DNA of 64,000 bases from the NCBI GenBank assembly GCA_958439725.1, contig CAUBWJ010000006.1:32959-96958 (forward strand). Direction: 5' to 3'. The notes under the pieces are model-generated. The model saw only the letters and a program-made list of their open reading frames with translations, was not told the DNA's origin and did no database searches. The stretch comes from an uncultured Muribaculaceae bacterium (GTDB lineage Bacteria; Bacteroidota; Bacteroidia; Bacteroidales; Muribaculaceae). Each line of letters opens with the position of its first letter. Position 1 is the stretch's first letter. Positions 44,227 to 53,944 of this stretch are shown piece after piece. Both the position numbers and the translations under genes were made by a program.

Positions 44227-44874
44227 TCACTGGCCGACAACGACCTTGGCATGACGAAGCACTTTGTCGTTGATGGTGTAGCCTTTGGTGGGGGTGTCGA
44301 TTATTTTTCCTTTCAGGTCCTCAGAGGGGGCGGGAACCATGGCGATGGCTTCGTGGAGCTCGGAGTCGAACTCGGCACCGGTGCTTTCGATGGGTTTCAC
44401 GCCATTCTGAGCCAGATATTTCACGAGCTTATTGTAGATGAGCTCCATGCCTTCCTTGACGCTTTCGGCGTTGTCGGTGGCTTTTACTGCCTCAAGACCG
44501 CGCTCGAAATCGTCGACGATGGGGAGGAGGTTTTTAAGAACGTTTTCGGCGGCATTGCGGATAATGTCGCTTTTCTCCTTGACGGTGCGTTTACGGAAAT
44601 TGTCGAATTCGGCCATCAGGAAAAGATATTCTTTCTTTTCCTTCTCGACCTTAAGCTTTTCTTCGGCAAGCTGCTTGGCGAGGGCGTCGATTTCCGACAT
44701 TTCCTGATTCTCTATATCTTCGGCAGTCTGGTTTTCTTCATCAGCTTCCGGAACATTGTCGAATACTTCGGCATCATTAGCCGCAGCCTGGTTGCCCATA
44801 TTTTCAGCTTCCCGGTTTTCGGGGCTATTATTGGTATCTTTCTGGTGCATGGTGTTCTTATTTTTCTTTTTCAT
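44227..44874 (-). CDS. grpE: Nucleotide exchange factor GrpE
   Basis: 216 residues from the ATG at 44874 (MKKKNKNTM); upstream in-frame starts are unlike the family. There is a disordered acidic N-terminus (about 1-70), a long coiled coil (LAKQLAEEKLKVEKEKKEY), and the C-terminal beta domain with AEFDSELHEAIAMV and LRHAKVVVGQ. It releases ADP from DnaK. No Bacteroidota -7 box was found upstream, so heat-shock or read-through control is possible. Confidence 0.95.
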   Translation of the reverse strand: MKKKNKNTMHQKDTNNSPENREAENMGNQAAANDAEVFDNVPEADEENQTAEDIENQEMSEIDALAKQLAEEKLKVEKEKKEYLFLMAEFDNFRKRTVKEKSDIIRNAAENVLKNLLPIVDDFERGLEAVKATDNAESVKEGMELIYNKLVKYLAQNGVKPIESTGAEFDSELHEAIAMVPAPSEDLKGKIIDTPTKGYTINDKVLRHAKVVVGQ

Positions 44875-44967
44875 TTTTCCTATAACAAAAATTTTGCCAA
44901 AAACAGCTTTCGCTTGATTAATCACTAAAAGGATAACAATATGGAAGCGATAACGTTCAATTTAGCA

Positions 44968-45804
44968 TTAGCAGACAACGGAAGTAAGGCAGACGGAACA
45001 TTGCGGGAAGCGGTCACGGAGCGTCTCTGCCAAAATGTCAGAGGCGAAGAATGCATATACCGCGGAGCCTGAGCCCGACATGGAAACATAGACGGCTCCC
45101 ATATCGGCCAATCCGCTTTTTACGGTCTCTATTTCCGGCGCGGCGGCGAACACCGATTTCTCGAAATCGTTTTTTACGGTTCCATTCCATTCTGAGAGCG
45201 GCCTGGAGATGGCGTCGGCGAGATCAACGTTCGGGCGTGTGGGGGAGACGCCGGCGTAAGCACGGGCAGTGGAGACGCCGACGGGCGGTTTGACAATGGC
45301 GAGCTTCATGCGGTAAATTTCGGAGGGAAGAGCCACGGGCGCTAAATCGGTGCCGATACCGGTGGCCATCATCGGCTTATTGTAGATGAAGAAAGGGCAG
45401 TCGGCACCAATGGTTGCTGCCACCTCGGCGAGCTTATCGTGGGAAAATCCGAGAGAGAAGAGTGTGTTCAAGGCCCTGATGGTGAACGCCGCGTCGGCGG
45501 AGCCTCCGCCCAGGCCTGCTCCGTCGGGTATGATTTTGCGGAGATATATGTCGACCGGAGGCAGGGCGCCGGCAACCTCGTCCAAGGCCCGATAAGCCTT
45601 CATAACAAGATTCTTTTCGGTTGGACAGTCAACGGCGTTGCCGGTGACCGTTAGGGTGGTCTTTCCGCTGCGCGAGGGAACGACTTCGAGCACATCGTGC
45701 CAGCCAACAGGAACCATTACGGTGCTGATTTCGTGGTATCCGTCGGGCCTGCGGGAAAGAATATCGAGACCCAGATTAATCTTGGCATTTGGAAATACAA
45801 TCAT
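44968..45804 (-). CDS. ispE: 4-diphosphocytidyl-2-C-methyl-D-erythritol kinase
   Basis: 278 residues from the ATG at 45804 (MIVFPNAKINLGLDIL). This start is preferred because the family begins with the AKINLGL strand; an alternative adds seven residues. The GHMP kinase ATP motif is GAGLGGGSADAAF and the substrate motif FPNAKINLG. It acts in the MEP isoprenoid pathway, downstream of DXP synthase. It is divergent from dnaB. Confidence 0.95.
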   Translation of the reverse strand: MIVFPNAKINLGLDILSRRPDGYHEISTVMVPVGWHDVLEVVPSRSGKTTLTVTGNAVDCPTEKNLVMKAYRALDEVAGALPPVDIYLRKIIPDGAGLGGGSADAAFTIRALNTLFSLGFSHDKLAEVAATIGADCPFFIYNKPMMATGIGTDLAPVALPSEIYRMKLAIVKPPVGVSTARAYAGVSPTRPNVDLADAISRPLSEWNGTVKNDFEKSVFAAAPEIETVKSGLADMGAVYVSMSGSGSAVYAFFASDILAETLRDRFPQCSVCLTSVVC

Positions 45805-45867
45805 TTTTCTACAGTTTGTAATCACCGGGTGTGGAAAAAATCGGTGACGAAGTTAATCAAAAATTAG

Positions 45868-45875
45868 TAAATTTG
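45868..45875 (+). promoter_or_regulatory. Probable -7 element of dnaB
   Basis: TAAATTTG, 40 nt upstream of dnaB. The -33 element is not clear. Confidence 0.55.
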
Positions 45876-45915
45876 CATCACGACCAATCAACGAAGACCC
45901 AATACAACGCAGACA

Positions 45916-47439
45916 ATGGCAGAACAAAGAAGTAAAGGCAACAAAAACAATCCCATATATGATTTCGGCGGACGGGTGCTCCCTCAGGACAAAGAACTTG
46001 AAGAGGCAGTGCTCGGTGCACTGATGCTTGAGAAGGACGCATACTCCAATGTGTGCGACATGTTAAAGCCCGATTGCTTCTATACTCCCGTAAACAGAAA
46101 GATATTCGAAGCCATCCAGATGCTTGGGGCAGCTAATCAGCCCATAGACATGCTTACCGTAACAGAGCAACTGAGGCATAACGGAGAGCTTGACAATGTG
46201 GGCGGCCCGGTGTTTGTGTCGGAACTTACATCACGTGTGGCTTCGGGCGCGCATGTGGAGTATCACGCGCGAATCGTGGCCCAGAAATATCTGGCGCGTG
46301 AACTTATCACCTTCGCGGCCGAGATAGAGAAAAAGGCCTTCGACGAGGCGAACGACGTGGATGACCTCATGCAGGAAGCCGAAGGAAAACTGTTTGAGAT
46401 TTCACAGAGGAACGTTAAGAAGGATGTAACCCAGATAGACCCCGTAATCGGTCAGGCCATCGAACAGATGCAGGTGGCAGCCAACCGTACCACTGGACTT
46501 TCCGGACTTGAGACCGGTTTCCACGAACTTGACAAACTTACATCCGGCTGGCAGAACTCCGACCTTATAATAATAGCGGCACGTCCTGCTATGGGTAAAA
46601 CAGCGTTCGTGCTATCCATGGCAAAGAATATGGCCGTGAACTACAATACACCGGTAGCGTTGTTTTCGCTCGAAATGTCGAACCTGCAGCTGGTGAACCG
46701 TCTGGTGAGCAACGTCTGTGAAATTCCGGGCGAGAAAATCAGAAGCGGTCAGCTGTCGGCAGTGGAATGGGACCAGTTCATGGCCAGGGTAAAGAATCTT
46801 TACGGGGCGCCTCTGTTCGTAGACGATACGCCTTCGCTCTCCATCTTCGAGCTTCGCACCAAGGCGCGCCGCCTCGTGAGGGAAAAGGGGGTGAAGATAA
46901 TAATAATAGACTACCTTCAGCTGATGAATGCCTCGGGCATGAAATTCGGAAGCCGCGAGCAGGAGGTGAGTATGATTTCACGCTCGCTGAAACAGCTGGC
47001 AAAGGAGTTGAACATACCTGTGATAGCGCTGTCGCAGCTCAACCGATCGGTTGAAAGCCGTGGCGACGGCAAGGAGGGTAAACGTCCGCAGCTTTCCGAC
47101 CTTCGTGAATCCGGAGCGATAGAGCAGGATGCCGACATTGTTTGCTTCATCCATAGACCTGAGTATTATATGAAATCGGCTACCGACGGAAACGACCGCG
47201 ACATCCGAGGTCTGGCAGAATTTATCGTGGCCAAACACCGTAGCGGTAAAGTTGATGATATAGATATGCGCTTCCGCGCGGATTTCGCGAGATTCGAGAA
47301 CTGGAAGAGCAATCCCGGTGTGACTATGACCACGCAGGGGTCCAGAATCAACGGCGACAGTATGGGGGCAGCCCCGCTTCAGGGAGGGACCGCAGATTTC
47401 ATGGCCACTGAGGCGGATGATGCGCCGGCGCCGTTCTGA
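45916..47439 (+). CDS. dnaB: Replicative DNA helicase DnaB
   Basis: 507 residues. The N-terminal collar domain (about 18-120) contains LEEAVLGALMLEKDAY. The RecA-like motor has Walker A ARPAMGKT (about 222-229) and Walker B IIIIDYLQLM. It also has the DnaB-specific LSQLNRSVESR and FIHRPEYY blocks. No intein is present. It unwinds DNA at the fork. It is monocistronic, divergent from ispE. Confidence 0.97.
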   Translation: MAEQRSKGNKNNPIYDFGGRVLPQDKELEEAVLGALMLEKDAYSNVCDMLKPDCFYTPVNRKIFEAIQMLGAANQPIDMLTVTEQLRHNGELDNVGGPVFVSELTSRVASGAHVEYHARIVAQKYLARELITFAAEIEKKAFDEANDVDDLMQEAEGKLFEISQRNVKKDVTQIDPVIGQAIEQMQVAANRTTGLSGLETGFHELDKLTSGWQNSDLIIIAARPAMGKTAFVLSMAKNMAVNYNTPVALFSLEMSNLQLVNRLVSNVCEIPGEKIRSGQLSAVEWDQFMARVKNLYGAPLFVDDTPSLSIFELRTKARRLVREKGVKIIIIDYLQLMNASGMKFGSREQEVSMISRSLKQLAKELNIPVIALSQLNRSVESRGDGKEGKRPQLSDLRESGAIEQDADIVCFIHRPEYYMKSATDGNDRDIRGLAEFIVAKHRSGKVDDIDMRFRADFARFENWKSNPGVTMTTQGSRINGDSMGAAPLQGGTADFMATEADDAPAPF

Positions 47440-47648
47440 GGATACCGGGGGCGGATTGTAAATTCTTATAATTCGTATAAATCTTATAAATAGATAAATA
47501 GACTGGCGGCATTTCCGGCAATGCTTTGCGCTATAATGCTTTTTTCATAAAAGGGGAAATATTTTTCAAAAAAACTGAGGGAAAATAAACCTTTTTCTCG
47601 CAAACGTTGTTTGAGAAGTAAAAGAACTTAAACCCAACTATTTTTTTT

Positions 47649-48707
47649 ATGAAAAAAGCTTTATTAATGATTACTCTCGTACTTGGATGTACGACTGTTT
47701 TCGCTCAGAAGATTGACAAAAAAGAAGCTGCTCAGATCAAGAGCTTCCTGTCACAACCCGCAGAAAAGGACGGTACCAACGCCCAGGCTCTCAAAGTTAC
47801 CGACATGAATTCAATTGCCTCCATAGAAGGTGTAACAGTTGAAAACGGTCATGTAACAGCCATTGATTGGAAAGACAAGCATATCGCCGGCAACCTCGAC
47901 CTCTCAGGCTTCTCACAGCTGAAATCGGTCAATGTAAGCCGCAACAAAATTGCAGGACTCAACATTTCCAATACCCCCGTGCTCTCAGAAGTGAATGCAT
48001 CGCGCAACGCACTCCGCACATTTGAAGTAAATGGTGCAAGCGCCGTACAGAAACTCTCGATAAACAACAACCGTCTGACAGATCTCACTCTCAACGGTAT
48101 GTCGAATCTTAAGAATCTCAACTGCGCCAACAACCACTTCGTAGAACTCAACGCCGCCAATTCTCCCGTGCTTGAGACTCTCAACTGCCAGGGCAACCGC
48201 ATCGAGTCACTGATGGTAACCGGATGCGCACAGCTTAAGAACCTTTATGCAGGCTACAACAAACTCACCAGCCTCAACCTCTTCGGCACCGAGAACCTCG
48301 CCAACCTCAACATTGACGACAATGACATCACCACAATGGTGGTAAGCGGACTTCCCGCACTCAACACCTTCGTTTGCTCCGACAACAACATGGTAACCCT
48401 GGGTGTACGCAACTGCCCGAACCTGATTGACCTGGTTTGCTCCTACAATGACCTGACTACTCTCGATGTAAACGGTTGCACCAACCTTACCTTCGTTGAC
48501 TGCTCCTACAACGACCTTACCCAGCTCACTCTCTCGAACCAGAATTTCCTCCAGCGTCTGCTCTGCAACAACAACCAGCTGACCATGCTTGATGTATCAT
48601 TCGACCAGGCTCTTACCTACATCAACATGCGCTACAACCAGATTTCTGACTTCCGCAGCGTAGGTTGCACCAACCTGAGAATGATTGCTTCACAGTGGAA
48701 CTGGTAA
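47649..48707 (+). CDS. Secreted leucine-rich-repeat protein
   Basis: 352 residues with the signal peptide MKKALLMITLVLGCTTVFA. An N-terminal cap (about 20-90) is followed by twelve consecutive repeats of exactly 21 residues (LxxLNCxxNxLTxLxVxGCxN pattern), plus a partial thirteenth. This builds an internalin/BspA-like solenoid. Many repeats place Cys in the fifth or sixth position. No lipobox, transmembrane anchor or type IX secretion C-terminal domain is visible, so it is periplasmic or released. It likely binds proteins or glycans; the partner is unknown. A 209-nt AT-rich leader lies upstream. Confidence 0.88.
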   Translation: MKKALLMITLVLGCTTVFAQKIDKKEAAQIKSFLSQPAEKDGTNAQALKVTDMNSIASIEGVTVENGHVTAIDWKDKHIAGNLDLSGFSQLKSVNVSRNKIAGLNISNTPVLSEVNASRNALRTFEVNGASAVQKLSINNNRLTDLTLNGMSNLKNLNCANNHFVELNAANSPVLETLNCQGNRIESLMVTGCAQLKNLYAGYNKLTSLNLFGTENLANLNIDDNDITTMVVSGLPALNTFVCSDNNMVTLGVRNCPNLIDLVCSYNDLTTLDVNGCTNLTFVDCSYNDLTQLTLSNQNFLQRLLCNNNQLTMLDVSFDQALTYINMRYNQISDFRSVGCTNLRMIASQWNW

Positions 48708-48769
48708 GCTCAGGAAATCCTAACTACCAAGCAAAACGATATCAGCTAAACAGCTAAGATAACACACCC

Positions 48770-48809
48770 GGAAGGGCCGCAGGAGGGAAAAACTCCGGCG
48801 GCCTTTCCT
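48770..48809 (+). terminator. Terminator after the LRR gene
   Basis: GGAAGGGCCGC pairs with GCGGCCTTTCC (one wobble), with an inner GGAG/CTCC, followed by TTTTGATT. Confidence 0.8.
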
Positions 48810-48851
48810 TTTGATTAACGGGCGCGGTTTTAGATATAGAAAAATATATTG

Positions 48852-48859
48852 TAATTTTG
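48852..48859 (+). promoter_or_regulatory. Probable -7 element of lepA
   Basis: TAATTTTG, 24 nt upstream of the start. A weak TTTT lies near -33. Confidence 0.55.
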
Positions 48860-48883
48860 CAGTCAGCCAAATTTTGAAGATTA

Positions 48884-50671
48884 ATGAAGAATATAAGGAA
48901 CTTCTGTATCATAGCTCATATAGACCACGGCAAGAGCACACTCGCCGACCGCCTTCTGGAGTATACGAATACTGTGGGAGCCAAGGATATGCAGGCGCAG
49001 GTGCTTGACGATATGGATCTTGAACGCGAACGAGGAATCACAATCAAGAGCCATGCCATACAGATGGATTATAATTATAACGGAGAGCATTACTGCCTGA
49101 ACCTGATAGACACTCCCGGACACGTGGATTTTTCTTACGAGGTGTCAAGGTCTATCGCCGCGTGCGAAGGCGCACTGCTTATAGTTGACGCTTCCCAGGG
49201 TATTCAGGCTCAGACCATCAGCAACCTGTATATGGCCATAGACAATGACCTCGAGATAATTCCGGTAATCAACAAATGTGATCTTGACAGCGCCAAGCCG
49301 GAGGAAGTAGAGGACCAGATAGTGGACCTTTTAGGGTGTGAGCGAGAGTCAATACTGAGAGCTTCCGGCAAAACAGGCGAGGGAGTGCCTGAAATTCTTG
49401 AAGCCATCATCAACCGGATTCCGGCCCCGTCGGGCGATCCTCACGCTCCGCTGCAGGCTTTGATTTTCGATTCGGTTTTCAATCCATTCAGAGGTATCAT
49501 AGCTTATTTCAAAATAGTAAACGGTACGATACGCAAAAACGACTTTGTGAAATTCGTGTCGACCGGCAAGGAATATCATGCTGATGAAATAGGTGTGCTC
49601 AAACTTACAATGTCGCCCCGCGAATCGCTTTCTGCAGGAAATGTAGGATATATAATCTCTGGAATCAAAACCTCGAAAGAAGTAAAGGTGGGTGATACCA
49701 TCACTCATGTGGAAAGGCCCTGCGACAAGGCTATCTCAGGTTTCCAGGAGGTAAAACCGATGGTATTTGCGGGCGTATATCCCATAGAAACCGAAGATTT
49801 TGAGAATCTGAGAGCTTCGCTTGAAAAGCTTCAGCTCAATGACGCTTCGCTTACCTTCCAGCCGGAATCGTCGGTTGCACTCGGATTCGGATTCCGGTGC
49901 GGATTCCTGGGACTGCTGCACATGGAGATAATACAGGAACGTCTGGGCCGTGAGTTCGACATGGATGTCATCACCACAGTGCCTAACGTATCATATCGTG
50001 TATATGACAAGCGTGGCACCATGACGGAAGTGCATAATCCCTCCGGCCTTCCTGATCCGACGCTTATAGAGCATATAGAGGAGCCATATATCCGCGCTTC
50101 GATTATCACCACGGCCGATTTCATCGGGCCGATAATGACTCTGTGCCTTGGCAAACGAGGTGAACTCGTTAAACAGGAATACATATCAGGCAACCGAATA
50201 GAATTGATATTCGATATGCCTTTGGGTGAGATTGTCATTGACTTCTACGACAAACTCAAAAGCATTTCGAAAGGGTATGCGTCCTTTGACTACCACATTC
50301 ATGATTTCCGGGAATCGAAACTCGTCAAGCTCGATATTCTTCTGAACGGGGAAAGCGTGGACGCGCTGAGTACACTGACCCATGTGGACAACGCAGTGAC
50401 TTTCGGCCGACGCATGTGTGAGAAACTTAAGGAACTCATTCCCCGCCAGCAATTCGATATTGCCATACAGGCTGCCATAGGAGCTAAAATCATTGCACGC
50501 GAGACAATAAAGGCTGTGCGTAAAGACGTGACGGCCAAATGTTACGGAGGCGATATATCCCGAAAACGCAAACTTCTCGAAAAGCAGAAAAAAGGTAAAA
50601 AGAGAATGAAGCAGATCGGTTCAGTGGAGGTGCCCCAGAAGGCATTCCTCGCTGTTCTCAAACTGGACTGA
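48884..50671 (+). CDS. lepA: Elongation factor 4
   Basis: A 595-residue translational GTPase. The G1 motif is AHIDHGKST (about 11-19), G3 DTPGHVDF and G4 NKCD. The LepA-specific C-terminal domain is rich in Lys (RKRKLLEKQKKGKKRMKQIG) near the end. It back-translocates or rescues stalled ribosomes. It has its own promoter; nhaA follows 74 nt later. Confidence 0.97.
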   Translation: MKNIRNFCIIAHIDHGKSTLADRLLEYTNTVGAKDMQAQVLDDMDLERERGITIKSHAIQMDYNYNGEHYCLNLIDTPGHVDFSYEVSRSIAACEGALLIVDASQGIQAQTISNLYMAIDNDLEIIPVINKCDLDSAKPEEVEDQIVDLLGCERESILRASGKTGEGVPEILEAIINRIPAPSGDPHAPLQALIFDSVFNPFRGIIAYFKIVNGTIRKNDFVKFVSTGKEYHADEIGVLKLTMSPRESLSAGNVGYIISGIKTSKEVKVGDTITHVERPCDKAISGFQEVKPMVFAGVYPIETEDFENLRASLEKLQLNDASLTFQPESSVALGFGFRCGFLGLLHMEIIQERLGREFDMDVITTVPNVSYRVYDKRGTMTEVHNPSGLPDPTLIEHIEEPYIRASIITTADFIGPIMTLCLGKRGELVKQEYISGNRIELIFDMPLGEIVIDFYDKLKSISKGYASFDYHIHDFRESKLVKLDILLNGESVDALSTLTHVDNAVTFGRRMCEKLKELIPRQQFDIAIQAAIGAKIIARETIKAVRKDVTAKCYGGDISRKRKLLEKQKKGKKRMKQIGSVEVPQKAFLAVLKLD

Positions 50672-50698
50672 TCTTCGAACTGTCCAATTATTGTAACG

Positions 50699-50723
50699 AA
50701 ACAATTGTGTGATACAATTGTTT
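50699..50723. promoter_or_regulatory. Double ACAATTGT palindrome upstream of nhaA
   Basis: Two copies of the 8-bp palindrome ACAATTGT (50701-50708 and 50714-50721) lie 13 bp centre to centre. They form a perfect 10-bp inverted repeat AAACAATTGT/ACAATTGTTT, 22 nt before the nhaA start. It could be an operator or a weak lepA hairpin. No strong TAnnTTTG box is seen here. Confidence 0.45.
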
Positions 50724-50745
50724 GAAATTTATATGCATATAAGAG

Positions 50746-52173
50746 ATGTCAGAAACAACTCATAACCAGAATCAGGATGGTCAAAGAGCCGACTATTCGG
50801 CGGTAAAATTCGCGGAGCATCCTTTTTTTGCCGCCAAGCAGGCGGTAAAACGTCATGCAATTGGCGGTAATATCCTTATAATAGCTACCGTAGCGGCATT
50901 AATCATAGCCAATATTCCCGGTATAAACCAGTATTATTTTGAATTCTGGGAGCAGGAAGTGGCGCTGCAGGTAGGCAGTTTCAATGTTTTCAGCCATTCG
51001 GGACATGCCATGACTATGCTGCAGTTTATCAACGATGCACTGATGGCTATTTTCTTTTTCAGCATTGGCCTTGAAATAAAGCGTGAGATACTTGTAGGTG
51101 AGCTTTCGTCTTTTCGCCAGGCTCTCCTCCCTATAATGGGAGCCATAGGCGGTATGGCATTCCCTGTGCTGATATTCATGGTAATGGCCAAGGGAACGGA
51201 TTACTCCGACGGAGCAGCCATACCGATGGCGACGGATATAGCTTTTTCGCTCGGTGTGCTGGCAATGCTGGGCAAGAGAGTGCCTATCTCACTTAAAATC
51301 TTCCTTACCACTCTCGCCGTGGTAGATGATATCGGAGGCATTATTGTAATAGCCACATGCTATTCAACCCATATAGAATTCGGCTTTTTAGGTGGCGCCA
51401 TAATTCTATTGGGCATACTTCTTCTGGGAAGCAAACTGAGAATAAAATCTCAGCTGTTCTATCTTGGAATAGGCGGTGTGATATGGTTCCTGTTCCTAAA
51501 TTCCGGCATACATCCCACTATAGCCGGAGTCCTCGTGGCATTCTGTGTCCCTGCCACCCCGGTTTTCGAACCTCGAAAATATATAAGATACATCCTGCAT
51601 GCCATTTCGCATTTCAGCAGCGACGAGAAAATGGACAAAGACCGCAAGACGATACTCGACAAAGAGCAGATGAACTGGCTGAAGCAGGTTGAATCGGCAT
51701 CGGATAAAGTGATTTCGCCTCTCCAGCAGCTTGAGGATAACCTTCATCCCGTTGTAAACAATTTCATTGTGCCCTTATTTGCATTTGCGAACGCCGGTAT
51801 ATTCCTGCTCGATCTTAACCCGGCTTCAATAGTAGAGGGAATAAGCATAGCAATTATTCTCGGCCTTTGTCTGGGTAAATTCCTCGGAATATTTATTTTC
51901 TCATGGCTTACTGTCAAATTACGCTGGGCCCCGATGCCTGATGAATGCAATTGGAAAATGATGGCCTCCATATCGGTATTAGGCGGCATCGGATTCACGG
52001 TTTCGCTTTTTATCGCCACTCTGTCGTTCCCGGGAATGGATGCGCATTCGGTGGATCTGCTCAATCATGCCAAGCTTGGAATCGTGGTGGGCTCCGTCCT
52101 TTCCGGAGTTGTGGGATATCTGCTCCTTCATCACTTCCTGCCTAAACATCCCAAACATTCGGCTCAGGAATAA
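50746..52173 (+). CDS. nhaA: Na+/H+ antiporter NhaA
   Basis: A 475-residue integral membrane antiporter with about twelve spans. The conserved twin Asp of the ion site is in TLAVVDDIGG and the family block FFFSIGLEIKRE is present. It is longer than E. coli NhaA (388 aa), with a cytosolic insertion around SDEKMDKDRKTILDKEQMNW and a hydrophilic N-terminus. It exchanges Na+ for protons for pH and salt homeostasis. Confidence 0.95.
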   Translation: MSETTHNQNQDGQRADYSAVKFAEHPFFAAKQAVKRHAIGGNILIIATVAALIIANIPGINQYYFEFWEQEVALQVGSFNVFSHSGHAMTMLQFINDALMAIFFFSIGLEIKREILVGELSSFRQALLPIMGAIGGMAFPVLIFMVMAKGTDYSDGAAIPMATDIAFSLGVLAMLGKRVPISLKIFLTTLAVVDDIGGIIVIATCYSTHIEFGFLGGAIILLGILLLGSKLRIKSQLFYLGIGGVIWFLFLNSGIHPTIAGVLVAFCVPATPVFEPRKYIRYILHAISHFSSDEKMDKDRKTILDKEQMNWLKQVESASDKVISPLQQLEDNLHPVVNNFIVPLFAFANAGIFLLDLNPASIVEGISIAIILGLCLGKFLGIFIFSWLTVKLRWAPMPDECNWKMMASISVLGGIGFTVSLFIATLSFPGMDAHSVDLLNHAKLGIVVGSVLSGVVGYLLLHHFLPKHPKHSAQE

Positions 52174-52204
52174 AAGCGTTCAATGTAAAATAACCTTATA
52201 AAAC

Positions 52205-52245
52205 AATACCAATCCATTACAAAACGTTAATGGATTGGTATTTTT
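52205..52245 (+). terminator. Terminator after nhaA
   Basis: A 15-bp stem, AATACCAATCCATTA with TAATGGATTGGTATT, an 8-nt loop, then TTTTT. Confidence 0.9.
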
Positions 52246-52279
52246 ATAGATATTATTTTAGGATTTAAGGTTTGTTTGT

Positions 52280-52287
52280 TAATTTTG
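52280..52287 (+). promoter_or_regulatory. Possible -7 element of the histidine kinase operon
   Basis: TAATTTTG, giving an unusually long leader of about 125 nt. The -33 is weak. Confidence 0.4.
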
Positions 52288-52419
52288 ACGGGAAGTGTTA
52301 ATCCGAATGTTCTGAACAGTGTAATTTTCACAAACAATTAGCCTTTTTAATTGTTAACATAATAAAGATTAAAATGTGAAGACATTCAGAATCTTATATT
52401 TTACTCTATTGAGAAAGAA

Positions 52420-53937
52420 ATGAAAAAATCAACCATCTGGTTACTCACAATAATAATGGCTCTTACGTTCATAGGCCTTCTGTATGTGCAGATCACATAC
52501 ATGGGGAATATGGTGAGAATGCGTAACGACCAGTTCTCCGAGGGAGTCAAGAGGGCATTATATGCTGTCTCCAACTCTCTTGAGCAGGAGGAGACAAAGC
52601 ATTTCCTCGAACAGGACGTGGCGCAGATAGAGTCATGGGTGGTCCCCTCCGTAAAGAATAGTGATAATAAAGGCGGGGTAGGGTATTCCTTTACTACTAC
52701 AGGAGGTGTGGAAGGAAATCTGACCTTGAAAGGAGATCTGTCTACTCTGTCACCCCAACTCACCCACGAGATAGGCAGATCCAATAAGTCTCTTCAGGAA
52801 ATCCTGCGGGGACAATACCTGTATCAGAGCGGACTGCTGAATGAAGTGATTTTAAATATCCTTAGTCATTCAAGTAACCGGCCTATTGAAGAGCGCGCCG
52901 ATTCCGCCATGGTGAACGGTCTGCTTCAAAGCGAACTCGCCAACAATGGCATAAACCTGCCGTTTGAATTCGCAGTCGTGAACAGAATCGGTGCGGTTGT
53001 CTACGAAACCTCCGGTTACAGTCAGGCGGCTGCCAATTCCGGAAGCCTTTTCGTGCAGACCCTGTTTCCTAACGACGCCAAGAACCGCATGAACTACATC
53101 AGGCTCTATTTCCCGGACAAGAAGGAATACATTTTCCAGTCTATAAAGTTCATGCTCCCGTCGTTTGTATTCACTCTCATATTGCTCGTAGTATTCCTAT
53201 ATACCATTATACTGGCATTCAGGCAGAAAAAACTCACGGAGATGAAAAATGACTTCATCAACAATATGACCCACGAGTTCAAGACACCTATTTCCACTAT
53301 ATCTCTCGCCGCTCAGATGCTCAACGACGGGTCGGTAAGGAAATCGCCGAAAATGCTCGAGCATATCTCATCCGTGATAAACGATGAGACCAAACGACTG
53401 CGTTTCCAGGTTGAGAAGGTGCTTCAGATGTCGATGTTCGACCGCCAGAAGGCAACTCTGAGGCTGCAGGATGTTGATGCCAACGTTGTGATTGCCAACA
53501 TAGTGCATACTTTTACTCTGAAAGTGACAAACTATGGTGGCTCAATCACCTCCGATCTTGACGCTCAGGATCCTATAATATATGTGGATGAGATGCACTT
53601 CACAAATGTGATATTCAATCTGCTTGACAACGCCGTGAAATATCGCAGGGAAGACGAGCCTCTGAATATCAGAATTGAGACCAAAAATATATCTGAGGAC
53701 AACCTCGAGATCTCCATTGCCGACAACGGCATAGGTATCCGCAAGGAGGATCTGAAAAAGATATTCGAGAAATTCTATCGCGTGTCCACCGGAAACCGCC
53801 ATGATGTGAAAGGCTTCGGCCTGGGGCTGGCATACGTACAGAAGCTTGTCCGCGAGATGCACGGCGACATTACCGTGGAGAGCGAAATCAATAAAGGAAC
53901 GAAATTCAAATTAATATTACCACTAACAAAAAACTGA
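52420..53937 (+). CDS. Two-component sensor histidine kinase
   Basis: A 505-residue membrane kinase with TM1 about 7-25 and TM2 about 243-266. They bound a periplasmic sensor domain of about 215 residues of no recognised type. There is no HAMP domain. HisKA has the phospho-acceptor H285 in NNMTHEFKTP. The HATPase_c boxes are NVIFNLLDNAVKYR, DNGIGI and GFGLGLAY. It precedes its OmpR-type partner by 7 nt. The signal is unknown. Confidence 0.93.
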   Translation: MKKSTIWLLTIIMALTFIGLLYVQITYMGNMVRMRNDQFSEGVKRALYAVSNSLEQEETKHFLEQDVAQIESWVVPSVKNSDNKGGVGYSFTTTGGVEGNLTLKGDLSTLSPQLTHEIGRSNKSLQEILRGQYLYQSGLLNEVILNILSHSSNRPIEERADSAMVNGLLQSELANNGINLPFEFAVVNRIGAVVYETSGYSQAAANSGSLFVQTLFPNDAKNRMNYIRLYFPDKKEYIFQSIKFMLPSFVFTLILLVVFLYTIILAFRQKKLTEMKNDFINNMTHEFKTPISTISLAAQMLNDGSVRKSPKMLEHISSVINDETKRLRFQVEKVLQMSMFDRQKATLRLQDVDANVVIANIVHTFTLKVTNYGGSITSDLDAQDPIIYVDEMHFTNVIFNLLDNAVKYRREDEPLNIRIETKNISEDNLEISIADNGIGIRKEDLKKIFEKFYRVSTGNRHDVKGFGLGLAYVQKLVREMHGDITVESEINKGTKFKLILPLTKN

Positions 53938-53944
53938 CAACATT

